Shown one piece after another: positions 53,033-60,744 of a stretch of 64,000 nt of DNA. Source of the stretch: Oscillospiraceae bacterium (GTDB taxonomy: Bacteria; Bacillota; Clostridia; Oscillospirales; Oscillospiraceae); the NCBI GenBank assembly GCA_902784305.1, contig CACZUK010000001.1, forward strand, positions 1-64,000. The letters run 5' to 3'. The notes below the pieces were generated by a model. It saw only the letters and a list, made by a program, of their open reading frames with translations. It did not search any database and had not been told where the DNA came from. The position numbers were made by a program, and so were the translations under genes. Within the stretch, counting starts at the first letter, position 1. The number at the start of each line of letters is the position of its first letter.

Positions 53033-53186
53033 CCGCTTTTCCACGTTTCTCAGACATATGTCCGATAAAAGGGACTGCGCCGCCGAGGCGCGGTTTTTCT
53101 CATTGACGAACCGCAAATCCCGTTGTAAAGTATAGTTACAGCAACCAACAATGGGTTCTGAGAGTCTGAGACAAGGGGGAAGCGCC

Positions 53187-53438
53187 ATGATTTACCATTG
53201 CAATCGCTGCCGCTACGATTTTGAGGCCAGCGTGCCGCCGGTGCGCTGCCCGGACTGCGGAAGCCGGGCGCTTCGCCGGGCCACAAGGGCGGAGCGGGTC
53301 GAATACCTTCAGCTGATGAAGCTCGTGGCCGCGGAGAGCTGGGACGACGCCGGATTGAGGCGGCGCGCCGGGAACGCGGCCGCGGAGGAATCCCCCTCCC
53401 CTGCGCGGGAAAAGGAGCTTCCGGTGTGCTCCGCTTGA
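53187..53438 (+). CDS. Small zinc-ribbon protein
   Basis: 83 residues from ATG 53187 behind AAGGGGG. The N-terminus has two Cys pairs, CNRC and CPDC, forming a rubredoxin-like zinc ribbon (YHCNRCRYDFEASVPPVRC). A basic helix and an acidic tail follow. It precedes the lesion-bypass polymerase gene by about 105 bp. Function unknown. Confidence 0.75.
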   Translation: MIYHCNRCRYDFEASVPPVRCPDCGSRALRRATRAERVEYLQLMKLVAAESWDDAGLRRRAGNAAAEESPSPAREKELPVCSA

Positions 53439-53455
53439 GCACCTGTTCCCACCAG

Positions 53456-53480
53456 GCAGCGCGCTGCTTTTTCTTTTTTC
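53456..53480 (+). terminator. Weak terminator after the zinc-ribbon gene
   Basis: GCAG and CTGC with a 4-nt loop, followed by TTTTTCTTTTTT. The stem is short. Confidence 0.35.
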
Positions 53481-53489
53481 GACTGGAAT

Positions 53490-53502
53490 CGAACTGATGT
53501 CC
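53490..53502 (+). promoter_or_regulatory. Possible LexA (SOS) box before the UmuC-type gene
   Basis: CGAACTGATGTCC has one mismatch to the Gram-positive LexA site CGAAC-N4-GTTC. It lies 42 bp upstream of the coding start. I could not place a convincing -10 next to it. Confidence 0.4.
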
Positions 53503-53543
53503 TTGTTTTAAGGCAAAACAGAGGCAAGGGAGGGACAGGCCGG

Positions 53544-54980
53544 ATGTCAGCAGAGAACCCGACGGCAAGCGCCGGAAACGACCCGCCGCGCAGCTACATC
53601 GCGGTGGATATGAAGAGCTTTTACGCCTCCTGCGAATGTGTCTCCATGGGCCTGGACCCCCTGACCACGAATCTGCTGGTGGCGGATGAATCCCGGTCGG
53701 ACAGCACCATCTGTCTGGCGGTCTCCCCTTCCCTCAAGGCCATCGGCGTGCCCGCCCGTCCGCGGCTGTTTGAGGCAAAGCAGGCCATCCGCAGCTATGA
53801 GCGGCGCACGCGCACCAGGGTGAATTACATCACGGCGGTGCCCAGAATGGCCCTTTATGAGAGAATTTCCGCCAAAATCTATGAGGTGATTCTGAAATAC
53901 GCCGCGCCTCAGGATGTACACGTCTACTCCATCGACGAATCCTTCATCGACGCCGCGCCCTACCTGCATCGCTACAGGCGCGCCGCCGCCGCCGCGGGCG
54001 TGCACCCTGCTCACCTGATGGCGATGACCATCATCCGGGATGTGCTGGCCGTCACCGGCATCACCGCCACCGTGGGGATTGGAACAAATCTGTATCTGGC
54101 GAAGGTGGCGATGGACATTGTGGCGAAGAAAGCCCGGCCCGACAAGGACGGGGTGCGCATCGCCGAGCTGAACGAGGAGAGCTACAAATACCTCCTCTGG
54201 GGCCACCGGCCCATCACGGACTTCTGGATGATTGGCCCGGGAAAGGCGCGGACGCTGGCCAAAAACTACCTTCTCACCATGGGGGACGTGGCCCAGAGGT
54301 CCCAATGGGATGAGGAGTGGTTTTACAAGACCTTTGGCATCGACGGAGAAATCCTCATTGCCCACGCCTGGGGCTGGGACCCGGTCACCATGGCCGACAT
54401 CAAAGGCTATCGCTCCGAGTCCCACAGCCTCAGCAAGGGGCAGGTGTTGCCCAAACCCTACGCCTTCCGTGAGGCGCGGCTGGTGCTCTCCGAGATGCTT
54501 GACTGCCTGTGCGCGGAGCTGTTCGCGAAAACGCTGATTGCCCGGAGCTGCAAATGGTGGGTCTCCTTCGACTACAAGTCTCTGGAGGTCTGTCCGGGCT
54601 ATGACGGGGAAATCGTGGAGGATTTCTACGGCAGACCCCACCCGAAGCACAGAGCCGGAACCGTGAGGCTGCCTGTGGAGACAAACTCGGTTTCCACCAT
54701 CGCCCCGCGCGTTTTGGCGGACTTTGAGAGAAAGACGGACCACCGCCTGCTCGTGCGCAGGCTGGGCGTGTGTGCCGATTCCGTCAGGCGTGACGATGGC
54801 TTTGTGCAGCTGAATCTGTTTGTGGATGACCAGGCGCTGGAGCGGGAAAGGCGGCTTCAGGGGGTTCTGGGACAGCTGCGTTCCAAATACGGCGCAAACG
54901 CGGTCTTTACAGCCAAAAATCTGCTGGAGGGTGCCACACAGCTGGAACGCAGCCGGCAGATTGGAGGGCACAGAGCCTGA
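53544..54980 (+). CDS. Y-family DNA polymerase, UmuC/UvrX-like
   Basis: 478 residues. The palm motif IAVDMKSFYASCE carries the first metal Asp and YSIDESFIDAAPYL the catalytic DE. VGIGTNLYLAKVAMD and the thumb IGPGKARTLAKNYLLTMGD follow, then a little-finger domain and the C-terminal VQLNLFVDD. It copies past DNA lesions. This subgroup, often annotated as UV-damage repair protein, occurs with YolD-like genes on Firmicute plasmids, phages and chromosomes. ATG 53544 follows AGGGAGG. The next gene starts 42 bp downstream. Confidence 0.92.
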   Translation: MSAENPTASAGNDPPRSYIAVDMKSFYASCECVSMGLDPLTTNLLVADESRSDSTICLAVSPSLKAIGVPARPRLFEAKQAIRSYERRTRTRVNYITAVPRMALYERISAKIYEVILKYAAPQDVHVYSIDESFIDAAPYLHRYRRAAAAAGVHPAHLMAMTIIRDVLAVTGITATVGIGTNLYLAKVAMDIVAKKARPDKDGVRIAELNEESYKYLLWGHRPITDFWMIGPGKARTLAKNYLLTMGDVAQRSQWDEEWFYKTFGIDGEILIAHAWGWDPVTMADIKGYRSESHSLSKGQVLPKPYAFREARLVLSEMLDCLCAELFAKTLIARSCKWWVSFDYKSLEVCPGYDGEIVEDFYGRPHPKHRAGTVRLPVETNSVSTIAPRVLADFERKTDHRLLVRRLGVCADSVRRDDGFVQLNLFVDDQALERERRLQGVLGQLRSKYGANAVFTAKNLLEGATQLERSRQIGGHRA

Positions 54981-55022
54981 ACGCACGGCCGCGCGTTCAG
55001 GCAGAGCAAGTGGAGGTGGATT

Positions 55023-55583
55023 ATGACAGCAGCAAGGACGGACGCGGCCCGGAGCATCGGCTATTTGCCCCTTCCCGACGATTTTGAGTATCTGGATGTG
55101 CTGAAGCTGGGGCGGCCGCGTCACGAAAAATGGGATGATTTTTCTCTCAGGCATCCGCCCATGACGCCCGCGCGCTGGGCGAAGATTTTCAGCCCCTTTG
55201 ACGCCCTGGACGGCTTCAACGAGGCGATTGCGTCAAAGGAGGTCGTCTATGAACCCAGGCGGCATCTGGGCGAGGAGGAACAGAAGGAGCTGAATCGGCG
55301 GCTGGGGCTTCTGCACAGGCTGACCTGGAATCTGCGCGCGGCAAGAGCAAACCGGGTGGTCGTCACCGTCACCTTTTTTGTCCCCTGCACGGACCTGCAT
55401 CATCAGGCCTTTCACGCGGCCGGACAGTATCAGGCGGCCACGGGGATGGTGCTGCGGGTCGGGGGCGGCCGGCTGACGCTGGAGCTGACGGAGCCGGCGA
55501 GCGCGAAGCGGAGCATCTGTTTCGGTGATATTTGGAGCGTTGAGCGCCCTTCCGGCGCGTTTGACGCGCAATGGGAAGCATAG
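55023..55583 (+). CDS. YolD-like protein
   Basis: 186 residues from ATG 55023 behind GGAGGTGG. The YolD-like core is HEKWDDFSLRHPPMTPARWAKIFSPFDALDGF-EAI (two pieces around residue 40-70). A second half has LTLELTEPASAKRSICFGDIWSVE. YolD genes accompany UmuC-type polymerases in Bacillus and may act as polymerase accessory factors. This copy is longer than the roughly 110-residue Bacillus form. Confidence 0.85.
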   Translation: MTAARTDAARSIGYLPLPDDFEYLDVLKLGRPRHEKWDDFSLRHPPMTPARWAKIFSPFDALDGFNEAIASKEVVYEPRRHLGEEEQKELNRRLGLLHRLTWNLRAARANRVVVTVTFFVPCTDLHHQAFHAAGQYQAATGMVLRVGGGRLTLELTEPASAKRSICFGDIWSVERPSGAFDAQWEA

Positions 55584-55608
55584 CCCGGAACTCATACGGA
55601 GGAAGCCT

Positions 55609-56244
55609 ATGTGTGCGAGATTTTATATGGAGCTCTCCCCGGAGCTGAGGCCCTATGTGGAGCTGGCCAAGCGCTCTCCCCTGCTCAACGCCATGGTTGG
55701 AGCACTGGGCCGGGCGCTGAAAACGGAGGGGGAAATCCGGCCCACCGATTTGGTCCCGGTGGTCGCTCCGGCCAGGAAGAACCGGGAGCCGGCCGTGTTC
55801 CCGATGGTCTGGGGCTTTACGAATCCGCGCTCCGGGGCACCGCTCATCAACGCCAGGTCCGAGACGGCCGCCTCCAGGCCCTTCTGGAAAAACGCCTGGG
55901 CGGCGCGCCGGTGCATGATTCCGGCCAGCTACTATTTTGAGTGGGAGCACTGTTCTGGCCCGGATGGGCGGAAAAAGACCGGCTCAAAATACATGATTCA
56001 GCCGAAAAACTCGCCTGTTCTGTATCTGGCCGGTCTGTATGGTCTGGAAGAGCGGAACGGGCTTCGGGTGCCGGTGTTCACGGTTCTGACGCGGGAGCCC
56101 TGTGAGGAGATTCGGTTCATCCACGACAGGATGCCGGTGATGCTGCCCAAGGAGCTGGTCAGAGCGTGGCTGTCTCCCGGGGAAAGGCCGGAGGAGGTTC
56201 TCAAAAACGCGGTCACGGACGTGTACTTTGAGGCTGTCCCGTGA
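55609..56244 (+). CDS. SRAP domain protein (YedK/HMCES type, abasic-site DNA crosslinker)
   Basis: 211 residues from ATG 55609 (MCARFY) behind GGAGG. Cys2 becomes the N-terminal nucleophile that forms a stable thiazolidine link with abasic sites in single-stranded DNA. Conserved NARSET and FIHDRMPVML (catalytic His) are present, plus MIPASYYFEWE. This gene completes a cassette with the polymerase and YolD-like genes, consistent with handling stalled forks. Upstream in-frame codons overlap the YolD end. Confidence 0.93.
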   Translation: MCARFYMELSPELRPYVELAKRSPLLNAMVGALGRALKTEGEIRPTDLVPVVAPARKNREPAVFPMVWGFTNPRSGAPLINARSETAASRPFWKNAWAARRCMIPASYYFEWEHCSGPDGRKKTGSKYMIQPKNSPVLYLAGLYGLEERNGLRVPVFTVLTREPCEEIRFIHDRMPVMLPKELVRAWLSPGERPEEVLKNAVTDVYFEAVP

Positions 56245-56256
56245 TAAGCGGCAAAA

Positions 56257-56300
56257 GGGCGCGGAAACGACTCTGATGCGGTCCGTTTCCGCGCCCTTTT
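56257..56300 (+). terminator. Terminator of the lesion-bypass operon
   Basis: GGGCGCGGAAACG and CGTTTCCGCGCCC form a 13-bp stem followed by TTTTGTTG. Confidence 0.92.
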
Positions 56301-56409
56301 GTTGTGGTGGTGACTTCTGCGGGTGGGATGAGGGGGCTCGGGCAAAACACAGCGGCAGCGGTCCGCGCGACGCCGCGGCCCAGTCCTCCCCTTCCTCCAG
56401 AAACACCTG

Positions 56410-56580
56410 TCAATGCTCCTCCGGCACCGCCGCGCCGTTGCAGTACAGCAAACGGGCGGTTTTCTCGTCGATTTGGGCGGCGCGGAGGTTCATGCCCACC
56501 GCCTCCCTCTCGGAGACGGGAATGACGCAGAGGCATTTCCCGGTGCTGACGTTCCGGAGGCGGACATCTCGCAAATCCAT
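56410..56580 (-). CDS. Doubtful small protein downstream of tRNA-Glu
   Basis: A 56-residue frame from ATG 56580 (MDLRDVRLRNVSTGKCLCVI) with codon use like the neighbouring genes. It has no clear ribosome site and the upstream frame continues into the tRNA. It may be a gene remnant. I recognise no family. Confidence 0.25.
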   Translation of the reverse strand: MDLRDVRLRNVSTGKCLCVIPVSEREAVGMNLRAAQIDEKTARLLYCNGAAVPEEH

Positions 56581-56612
56581 CCCGGAAAAGTCCGGATTTG
56601 CTGCCCGTTTGA

Positions 56613-56685
56613 TGACCCCTGTGAGAATCGAACTCACATTTCCAGGTTGAGAGCCTGGCGTCACTGGCCGTTAGACGAAGGGGCC
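56613..56685 (-). tRNA. tRNA-Glu (anticodon CTC)
   Basis: 73 nt, CCA not encoded. Acceptor GGCCCCT/AGGGGTC with A73, D arm GTC..GAC, anticodon arm CCAGG-CTCTCAA-CCTGG and T arm GTGAG-TTCGATT-CTCAC are all regular. It is the last and only ordinary member of a three-unit leftward tRNA cluster. Confidence 0.92.
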
Positions 56686-56744
56686 GTTGAAGATGCTCCT
56701 GCACATCCCAAAGAAGGATTGTTTTGAAAAAATGATGGGGAAAG

Positions 56745-56850
56745 CGACCCGGATGGGATTCGCGACGGCGCTTGCGCCTGGTCCTTTAGGGGACCCACAA
56801 CCTCCTGATAGATAGTCAGTCAGGCGCTCTGCCAACTGAGCTGCCGGGCC
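56745..56850 (-). tRNA. tRNA-Asp-like gene with insertions in the anticodon and T loops
   Basis: Acceptor strands GGCCCGG (56850-56844) and CCGGGTC (56752-56746) pair fully (one G-U) and are followed by G73, as in tRNA-Asp. The D arm GCTC..GAGC and anticodon stem CCTGA/TCAGG are intact, but the anticodon loop has 11 nt (CTGACTATCTA) in place of 7. The T stem GTGGG/CCCAT is intact, but its loop has 36 nt, including two small hairpins, in place of 7. Removing 4 and 29 nt leaves exactly 73. Position 8 is C, not U. It may be a decayed gene, or a tRNA that needs processing. Confidence 0.5.
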
Positions 56851-56921
56851 AGGCTGCGACAGCAATTCAGGTCCTTGCAGGCTCCTCAATTGTTGTCACA
56901 GAGAGACAAAGCACATTGTTT

Positions 56922-57030
56922 CGTCGTTATAACCGCTTAACTATGGCATCATTGTTCTGAACTGCGGGCAGTCCATTCTGCCTTTGATGATGCCAGTGGG
57001 ATTCGAACCCACGATTACGCCGTGAAGGGG
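56922..57030 (-). tRNA. Apparently circularly permuted tRNA-Glu (anticodon TTC)
   Basis: Leftward, the 3' half comes first (57030-56988): CC, anticodon loop CCTTCAC, GGCGT, AATC, the perfect T arm GTGGG-TTCGAAT-CCCAC, TGGCATC and A73. After a 37-nt linker comes the 5' half (56950-56922): GATGCCA, TA, D arm GTTA-AGCGGTTA-TAAC, G26, ACG. Joining G29 to C30 gives a complete 5-bp anticodon stem (ACGCC/GGCGT) and a 7-bp acceptor stem, with no base missing or duplicated. U8, A14, GG18-19, A21 and TTCGAAT are present; position 33 is C, not U. The flanks can pair (AAAGCACA at 57052-57045 with TGTGCTTT at 56915-56908). Confidence 0.5.
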
Positions 57031-57306
57031 AAATCATTGCTGTCTGTGCTTTTGATGGTCAAAGGATACCACAGGTCGGGCGGCTTTTCCCGGAAAAAAA
57101 GTTGCGAAGAGTGGTTTATCCTCTCCCCCACCTGACAATCCGGCAGGGTGGGACAAGAATTTGCACAAACGCAAGCGTTCCCGGCACAGATGAGGACTGC
57201 TGGACACCTGTCCATTTTTCTGCATTCGACGCAGAAAATCATCTTGCCGAAGCACGTCAAAACTGCTATACTTATCATCAAAGCGAAACAAAATGGAGGG
57301 ATAGAC
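57031..57306. other. Gap between the tRNA cluster and the membrane-protein operon
   Basis: On the plus strand it holds the promoter of the next operon (57244-57272). On the minus strand it is the upstream flank of the permuted tRNA and contains the AAAGCACA strand. No convincing leftward promoter or group I intron core was found. Confidence 0.4.
57244..57272 (+). promoter_or_regulatory. Promoter of the DUF6765 operon
   Basis: -35 TTGCCG (57244-57249), 17-bp spacer, -10 TATACT (57267-57272). Confidence 0.7.
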
Positions 57307-57789
57307 ATGAGGCGTCGATTGCGGAGAAACCAAAACTACCTGGTCATCATTGGGACGGGAGTCATGGTTTTTGGCGTCTGGAGCATCATCAAAACACTGA
57401 TGTTTTTTGTGATGGGCGGCCAGGTGACGATTGGGTATTTTGAAAACGTGAGCAAATCCGGATTGCCTGTTCAAATGAACTATATGGTTCTGATGCTCCT
57501 GCTGATTCTGGATTTGCTGGTGCGCATCTATGTCGGGATGTCCGCCCGCGCGGAAGGATTTGGAGCGCAAAAGGGAAATACCTACGTCGTGTTCTCCGTT
57601 CTGCTGTGCCTGTTTCACTTCGCGGTCATTGTCACGGGCATCCTCAGCCATTTTCGGTACTACGACAGCCCGGAGGACGCACTGATGTCCTTCCTGATGG
57701 ACCTCACCTCTCTGGTGACCCTGATTGAGCTGGTGAATTCCATTTTTAAGGTGCGCTGGCTCACCCGTGAGCTGACCTTGTCGGAGTAA
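57307..57789 (+). CDS. Four-helix membrane protein of unknown function
   Basis: 160 residues from ATG 57307 behind GGAGGG. A basic N-terminus (MRRRLRRNQN) precedes four membrane helices, near 12-36, 57-75, 92-112 and 125-145. No family recognised. It is the first of three genes in an operon with a DUF6765 protein and another membrane protein. Confidence 0.75.
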   Translation: MRRRLRRNQNYLVIIGTGVMVFGVWSIIKTLMFFVMGGQVTIGYFENVSKSGLPVQMNYMVLMLLLILDLLVRIYVGMSARAEGFGAQKGNTYVVFSVLLCLFHFAVIVTGILSHFRYYDSPEDALMSFLMDLTSLVTLIELVNSIFKVRWLTRELTLSE

Positions 57790-57798
57790 GGGGGACGT

Positions 57799-58962
57799 AT
57801 GCAAAAGGATTTTCACTACTACGCCACCTACTGCGCGGCGTATCTGGCCGGCTACTCTCATCAGGAGTGTCTGGACATCTGTTACAGTGCCCAGTTCGTG
57901 GACTGGTGCTCCGTCACGCTGCTGAGCGCGCTGAAGGCGCCCAAGGCAGCGGCCACCACCCAGCTTCAGCTTGAATTGATGGACGCCCGCACCGATTTGC
58001 TGGGCCTTCAGGACATCACGCGCATCTGGTCGTCCTTTCACTTTCTGCCCTACCAGCTCAAGCCTACCCTGACCAAGCGCTGCAAAAGCTACATCGACAA
58101 GTATGCCCTGATTTGCAACGTCAATGGGGATTTGGTGGTGGACACGGTAAACCTGGCCAAGGGACGCAGCCTCCAGGCGGTGGGAGTGGCCATGCACGTG
58201 CTGGCGGACACCTGGGCGCATCGCTATTTTGCCGGTACGCCCTCTCTGGTCATCAACAACACCAATTATTACTTCTACGAGCTGATTGGTTCGGGGAAAG
58301 AGACAAAGGAGCGGCGCATCACCTTCCGTCACAGCGCCTCCACGCCGGATGACCTGGAGCACTCCATCTACACCAACACCATCTTTCAGAGCAGTGAGCG
58401 CTCCATCATGAACCTGGGCCATGGACGGGCGGGGCACCTGCCGGATTACAGCTTTATCCGTTATAAATACCTGCCCGCCTGGGGCGAATACGGGGAGATT
58501 GTGAAAAACAACCCCTCCGATTACCTCAACGCGTTCTGCCAGATGATTTACGCCATGAAGTATCTGCGCGGGATTGAGCGCAGCTTTGAAAAGAGCCGCT
58601 ACGATGTGACTGCCATTGCCCCCTGGGAAGCGCGGATCAAGGAGATTCTTACCCGGCGGCAGCTGGACGCCTGTGAGGACTGGCGCGCGCTGGGCGAGCA
58701 GCTCAGCGGAGAGTCCATTGAGGACTTCGACCTGGAGAAGTATCAGCAGGAATACCTGGATGCCCCAAAAACCGGGAAGGATGACACCTTTATCGGCAAA
58801 TTTATTCTGGCTGCCATGGCTCAGAAGAGCATGGTCACCAACAAGATTTATAAATCCGGAAACAAGCTCGCGGGCTTTTCTGTGGACTATAATGAGCACG
58901 GCCTGCGGGGAATCCGGGACTACTTCCGCCTGGTCAATCAGGCAAAGGAGGAGTCGGAATGA
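57799..58962 (+). CDS. DUF6765 family protein
   Basis: 387 residues from ATG 57799 behind AAGGGGGAC, 9 bp after the previous gene. The N-terminus MQKDFHYYATYCAAYLAGYS and the HVLADTWAHRYFAG helix match the clostridial DUF6765 family. The spaced His and Asp residues (DFHYY, HVLADTWAH) recall the metal site of zinc phospholipase C-like helical proteins, but this is inference. There is no signal peptide or membrane segment. It sits between two membrane-protein genes and overlaps the last by 4 bp. Confidence 0.75.
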   Translation: MQKDFHYYATYCAAYLAGYSHQECLDICYSAQFVDWCSVTLLSALKAPKAAATTQLQLELMDARTDLLGLQDITRIWSSFHFLPYQLKPTLTKRCKSYIDKYALICNVNGDLVVDTVNLAKGRSLQAVGVAMHVLADTWAHRYFAGTPSLVINNTNYYFYELIGSGKETKERRITFRHSASTPDDLEHSIYTNTIFQSSERSIMNLGHGRAGHLPDYSFIRYKYLPAWGEYGEIVKNNPSDYLNAFCQMIYAMKYLRGIERSFEKSRYDVTAIAPWEARIKEILTRRQLDACEDWRALGEQLSGESIEDFDLEKYQQEYLDAPKTGKDDTFIGKFILAAMAQKSMVTNKIYKSGNKLAGFSVDYNEHGLRGIRDYFRLVNQAKEESE

Positions 58963-59501
58963 ACAGACGGCAACGTATTGAGAGCTTTCTCGTGGGACTG
59001 GGCATGCTGCTGTGCTGCTGTGTGATGGTGCTGAATGCCACAGTCGGGTATTATCTGGCGGCAATCATCATTTCCGTGTCCATGCTCAGCTTTGGGGTGA
59101 GACTGCTGGTCTACTACCAGACCATGGCCCGCCATATGGTGGGGGGAAAGGCCATGCTGTTTTTGGGAATCCTGGTGCTCAATTTCAGTGCGTTCATCAT
59201 CTCCCTGGTGAATACGCCTATGCTGTTTTTGCTCCTCTATCTCCTGCTCTTCCACGGCTTTTCGGGGGCGATCAGCGTTCTGCGGGCCAAAGAAGCCCGC
59301 AGCTTCTCCGCCGCGTCCTGGGTGCTGAGTCTGCTGATGGGCATCGCCAACCTCGGAGTCGCCCTGGGAGCGGTGTTCGCGGCTTTGTTTCTGCGCTCTC
59401 TGGAGATTCTGGGCTACCTCTATTTCGCCGGAATGCTCTGCTCTGCCCTTGTGCGCATGGCTTCCGCCTTTCGCAGGACAGAAATCGTGTACATCCAGTG
59501 A
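58959..59501 (+). CDS. HdeD/DUF308-like membrane protein
   Basis: 180 residues with about five or six hydrophobic helices and short loops (LLVYYQTMARHMVGGKAMLF). It overlaps the DUF6765 gene by ATGA, so translation is coupled. The fold resembles small DUF308/HdeD-type membrane proteins of unknown role, but similarity is weak. Confidence 0.7.
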   Translation: MNRRQRIESFLVGLGMLLCCCVMVLNATVGYYLAAIIISVSMLSFGVRLLVYYQTMARHMVGGKAMLFLGILVLNFSAFIISLVNTPMLFLLLYLLLFHGFSGAISVLRAKEARSFSAASWVLSLLMGIANLGVALGAVFAALFLRSLEILGYLYFAGMLCSALVRMASAFRRTEIVYIQ

Positions 59502-59550
59502 GCAAACACGTTTCCGAAGCCAGCCGGAGGCAAGAACGCGAGTATGGTTC

Positions 59551-59630
59551 GCCCTGACAGGGGTTATCCTGTCAGGAAGGGCAAAAAAGGCCGCATCTGT
59601 TCGCTTTTGCGCACAGATGCGGCCTTTTTA
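59551..59630. terminator. Double hairpin, bidirectional terminator between convergent operons
   Basis: The first hairpin, at 59551-59581, pairs GCCCTGACAGG with CCTGTCAGG..GGGC. The second, at 59583-59630, pairs AAAAAGGCCGCATCTGT with ACAGATGCGGCCTTTTT and has T runs in both directions. It ends the DUF6765 operon and the STAS operon. Confidence 0.88.
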
Positions 59631-59637
59631 TTCGGGT

Positions 59638-60273
59638 TTACAGCAGCTTCTCGATGACCAGCTCCACCTGGCCGTTCTGAATCCCCACACGAACCTCGTC
59701 GGCAATCCGGGCCACAATAGATTTTTCCAGCTCGTCCCAGGCCTCTTCCGCCTGATGAGAGCTTTCCTTCTGGTCAGAAACCTGGTCCTTGTACAGGTCC
59801 AGGGACCAATAGAAGGCGTCAGCAGCCGTGTTTTGCTCCATCATCCCCATAGCGGCGTAATCCGCAAAGCCGAAGCCCTGCTGCGCCTGGTAGCGGGAGG
59901 CCTCATCGTAGCCCTGGAGGCCCAGCTCGATGAGCTCGCGGATTTTGCCCATGAAGCCCACAGCGGCACTGTTGCGCCCGGTGGTGGACACCTTCAGCAG
60001 CTCCTGCCGGGTCTCGTAGTTTACGTCCGCGTCAGCCTTCACGCAGATGCGGCAAAGCTGTTTGCCCTTCTTTTTGACGCTTTCCAGCCAGAAAAATGCC
60101 TGAAAATTGCCCACAATCCCCCGAACCATGCCCAAGGTTTCCTCAGTCAGCAGGCGCACATGGAGGGCGCCGCGCCGGTCCAGCCTTGCATAGGCGGAAA
60201 AGCGGTCACACTCCTCCAGAGCCTGCGCCGTACCCGCTCCGTCGCTGGTAATCAGAATTTTATCCGTCTGCAT
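59638..60273 (-). CDS. Partner of the STAS protein, possibly RsbW-like
   Basis: 211 residues from ATG 60273 behind AAAGGAG. The stretch HVRLLTEETLGMVRGIVGN and, later, STTGRNSAAVGFMGKIREL hint at a diverged anti-sigma-factor kinase (HATPase) fold, but the ATP-binding motifs are not recognisable. It is the second gene after a STAS anti-anti-sigma protein, the usual place for such a kinase. The C-terminal 60 residues are Glu/Gln-rich and probably helical. Confidence 0.65.
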   Translation of the reverse strand: MQTDKILITSDGAGTAQALEECDRFSAYARLDRRGALHVRLLTEETLGMVRGIVGNFQAFFWLESVKKKGKQLCRICVKADADVNYETRQELLKVSTTGRNSAAVGFMGKIRELIELGLQGYDEASRYQAQQGFGFADYAAMGMMEQNTAADAFYWSLDLYKDQVSDQKESSHQAEEAWDELEKSIVARIADEVRVGIQNGQVELVIEKLL

Positions 60274-60297
60274 TCTGCGCTCCTTTGCCGTGCCGCT

Positions 60298-60594
60298 TTA
60301 TTCGATGGTCAGAATGTCCACAAAACCAGTGACGTCAAAGACCTCCATAATGGTTTCGTTGACGTTGATGATTTTCATGCTGCCCTGCTTTTTCATCACC
60401 TTCTGGGCGCTGAGCAGGACCCGCAGGCCAGCGGAGGAGATGTAGTCCAGCCCGGCGAAGTCAAAGGTCAGGGCGGTGACGCCGGAGAGGGCGCTTTTCA
60501 GCTCCGCCTCCAGCTGAGGGGCGGTGGTGGTGTCCAAACGGCCCTCCAGGGCCAGGGACAGGTTGGCTCCGTTTGCGTTTTTGTTGATGTTCAT
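60298..60594 (-). CDS. STAS-domain anti-sigma-factor antagonist
   Basis: 98 residues from ATG 60594 (MNINKNANGA) behind AAGGGAG. The fold is typical: LEGRLDTTTAPQLEAEL near the start and LDYISSAGLRVLL with the phospho-acceptor Ser near 58. Such proteins release a sigma factor or another target by binding a kinase partner. It is the first gene of a two-gene operon. No sigma factor gene lies nearby. Confidence 0.9.
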   Translation of the reverse strand: MNINKNANGANLSLALEGRLDTTTAPQLEAELKSALSGVTALTFDFAGLDYISSAGLRVLLSAQKVMKKQGSMKIINVNETIMEVFDVTGFVDILTIE

Positions 60595-60715
60595 ACGATT
60601 CTGCTCCCTTTCTGATTGATATTGGAGGGCAGGCAATTCAGCCCGCCGAACACTGGCTTCCCACGCTGCAAAGCCCGGACGGGCTTACAGGGAGAGGAGA
60701 AAACTATCATTCTTT

Positions 60716-60744
60716 ATTTTACACGATTCTGACGGATAATGCAA
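60716..60744 (-). promoter_or_regulatory. Promoter of the STAS operon
   Basis: -35 TTGCAT (60744-60739), 17-bp spacer, -10 TAAAAT (60721-60716). Confidence 0.75.

Noticed and set aside
56851..57300. Permuted group I intron as the explanation for the split tRNA-Glu
   Set aside because: Only about 70 nt separate the 5' half from the next tRNA unit, too short for an intron half. I found no P/Q/R/S core sequences, and the junction lies inside the anticodon stem without a U-G splice site.
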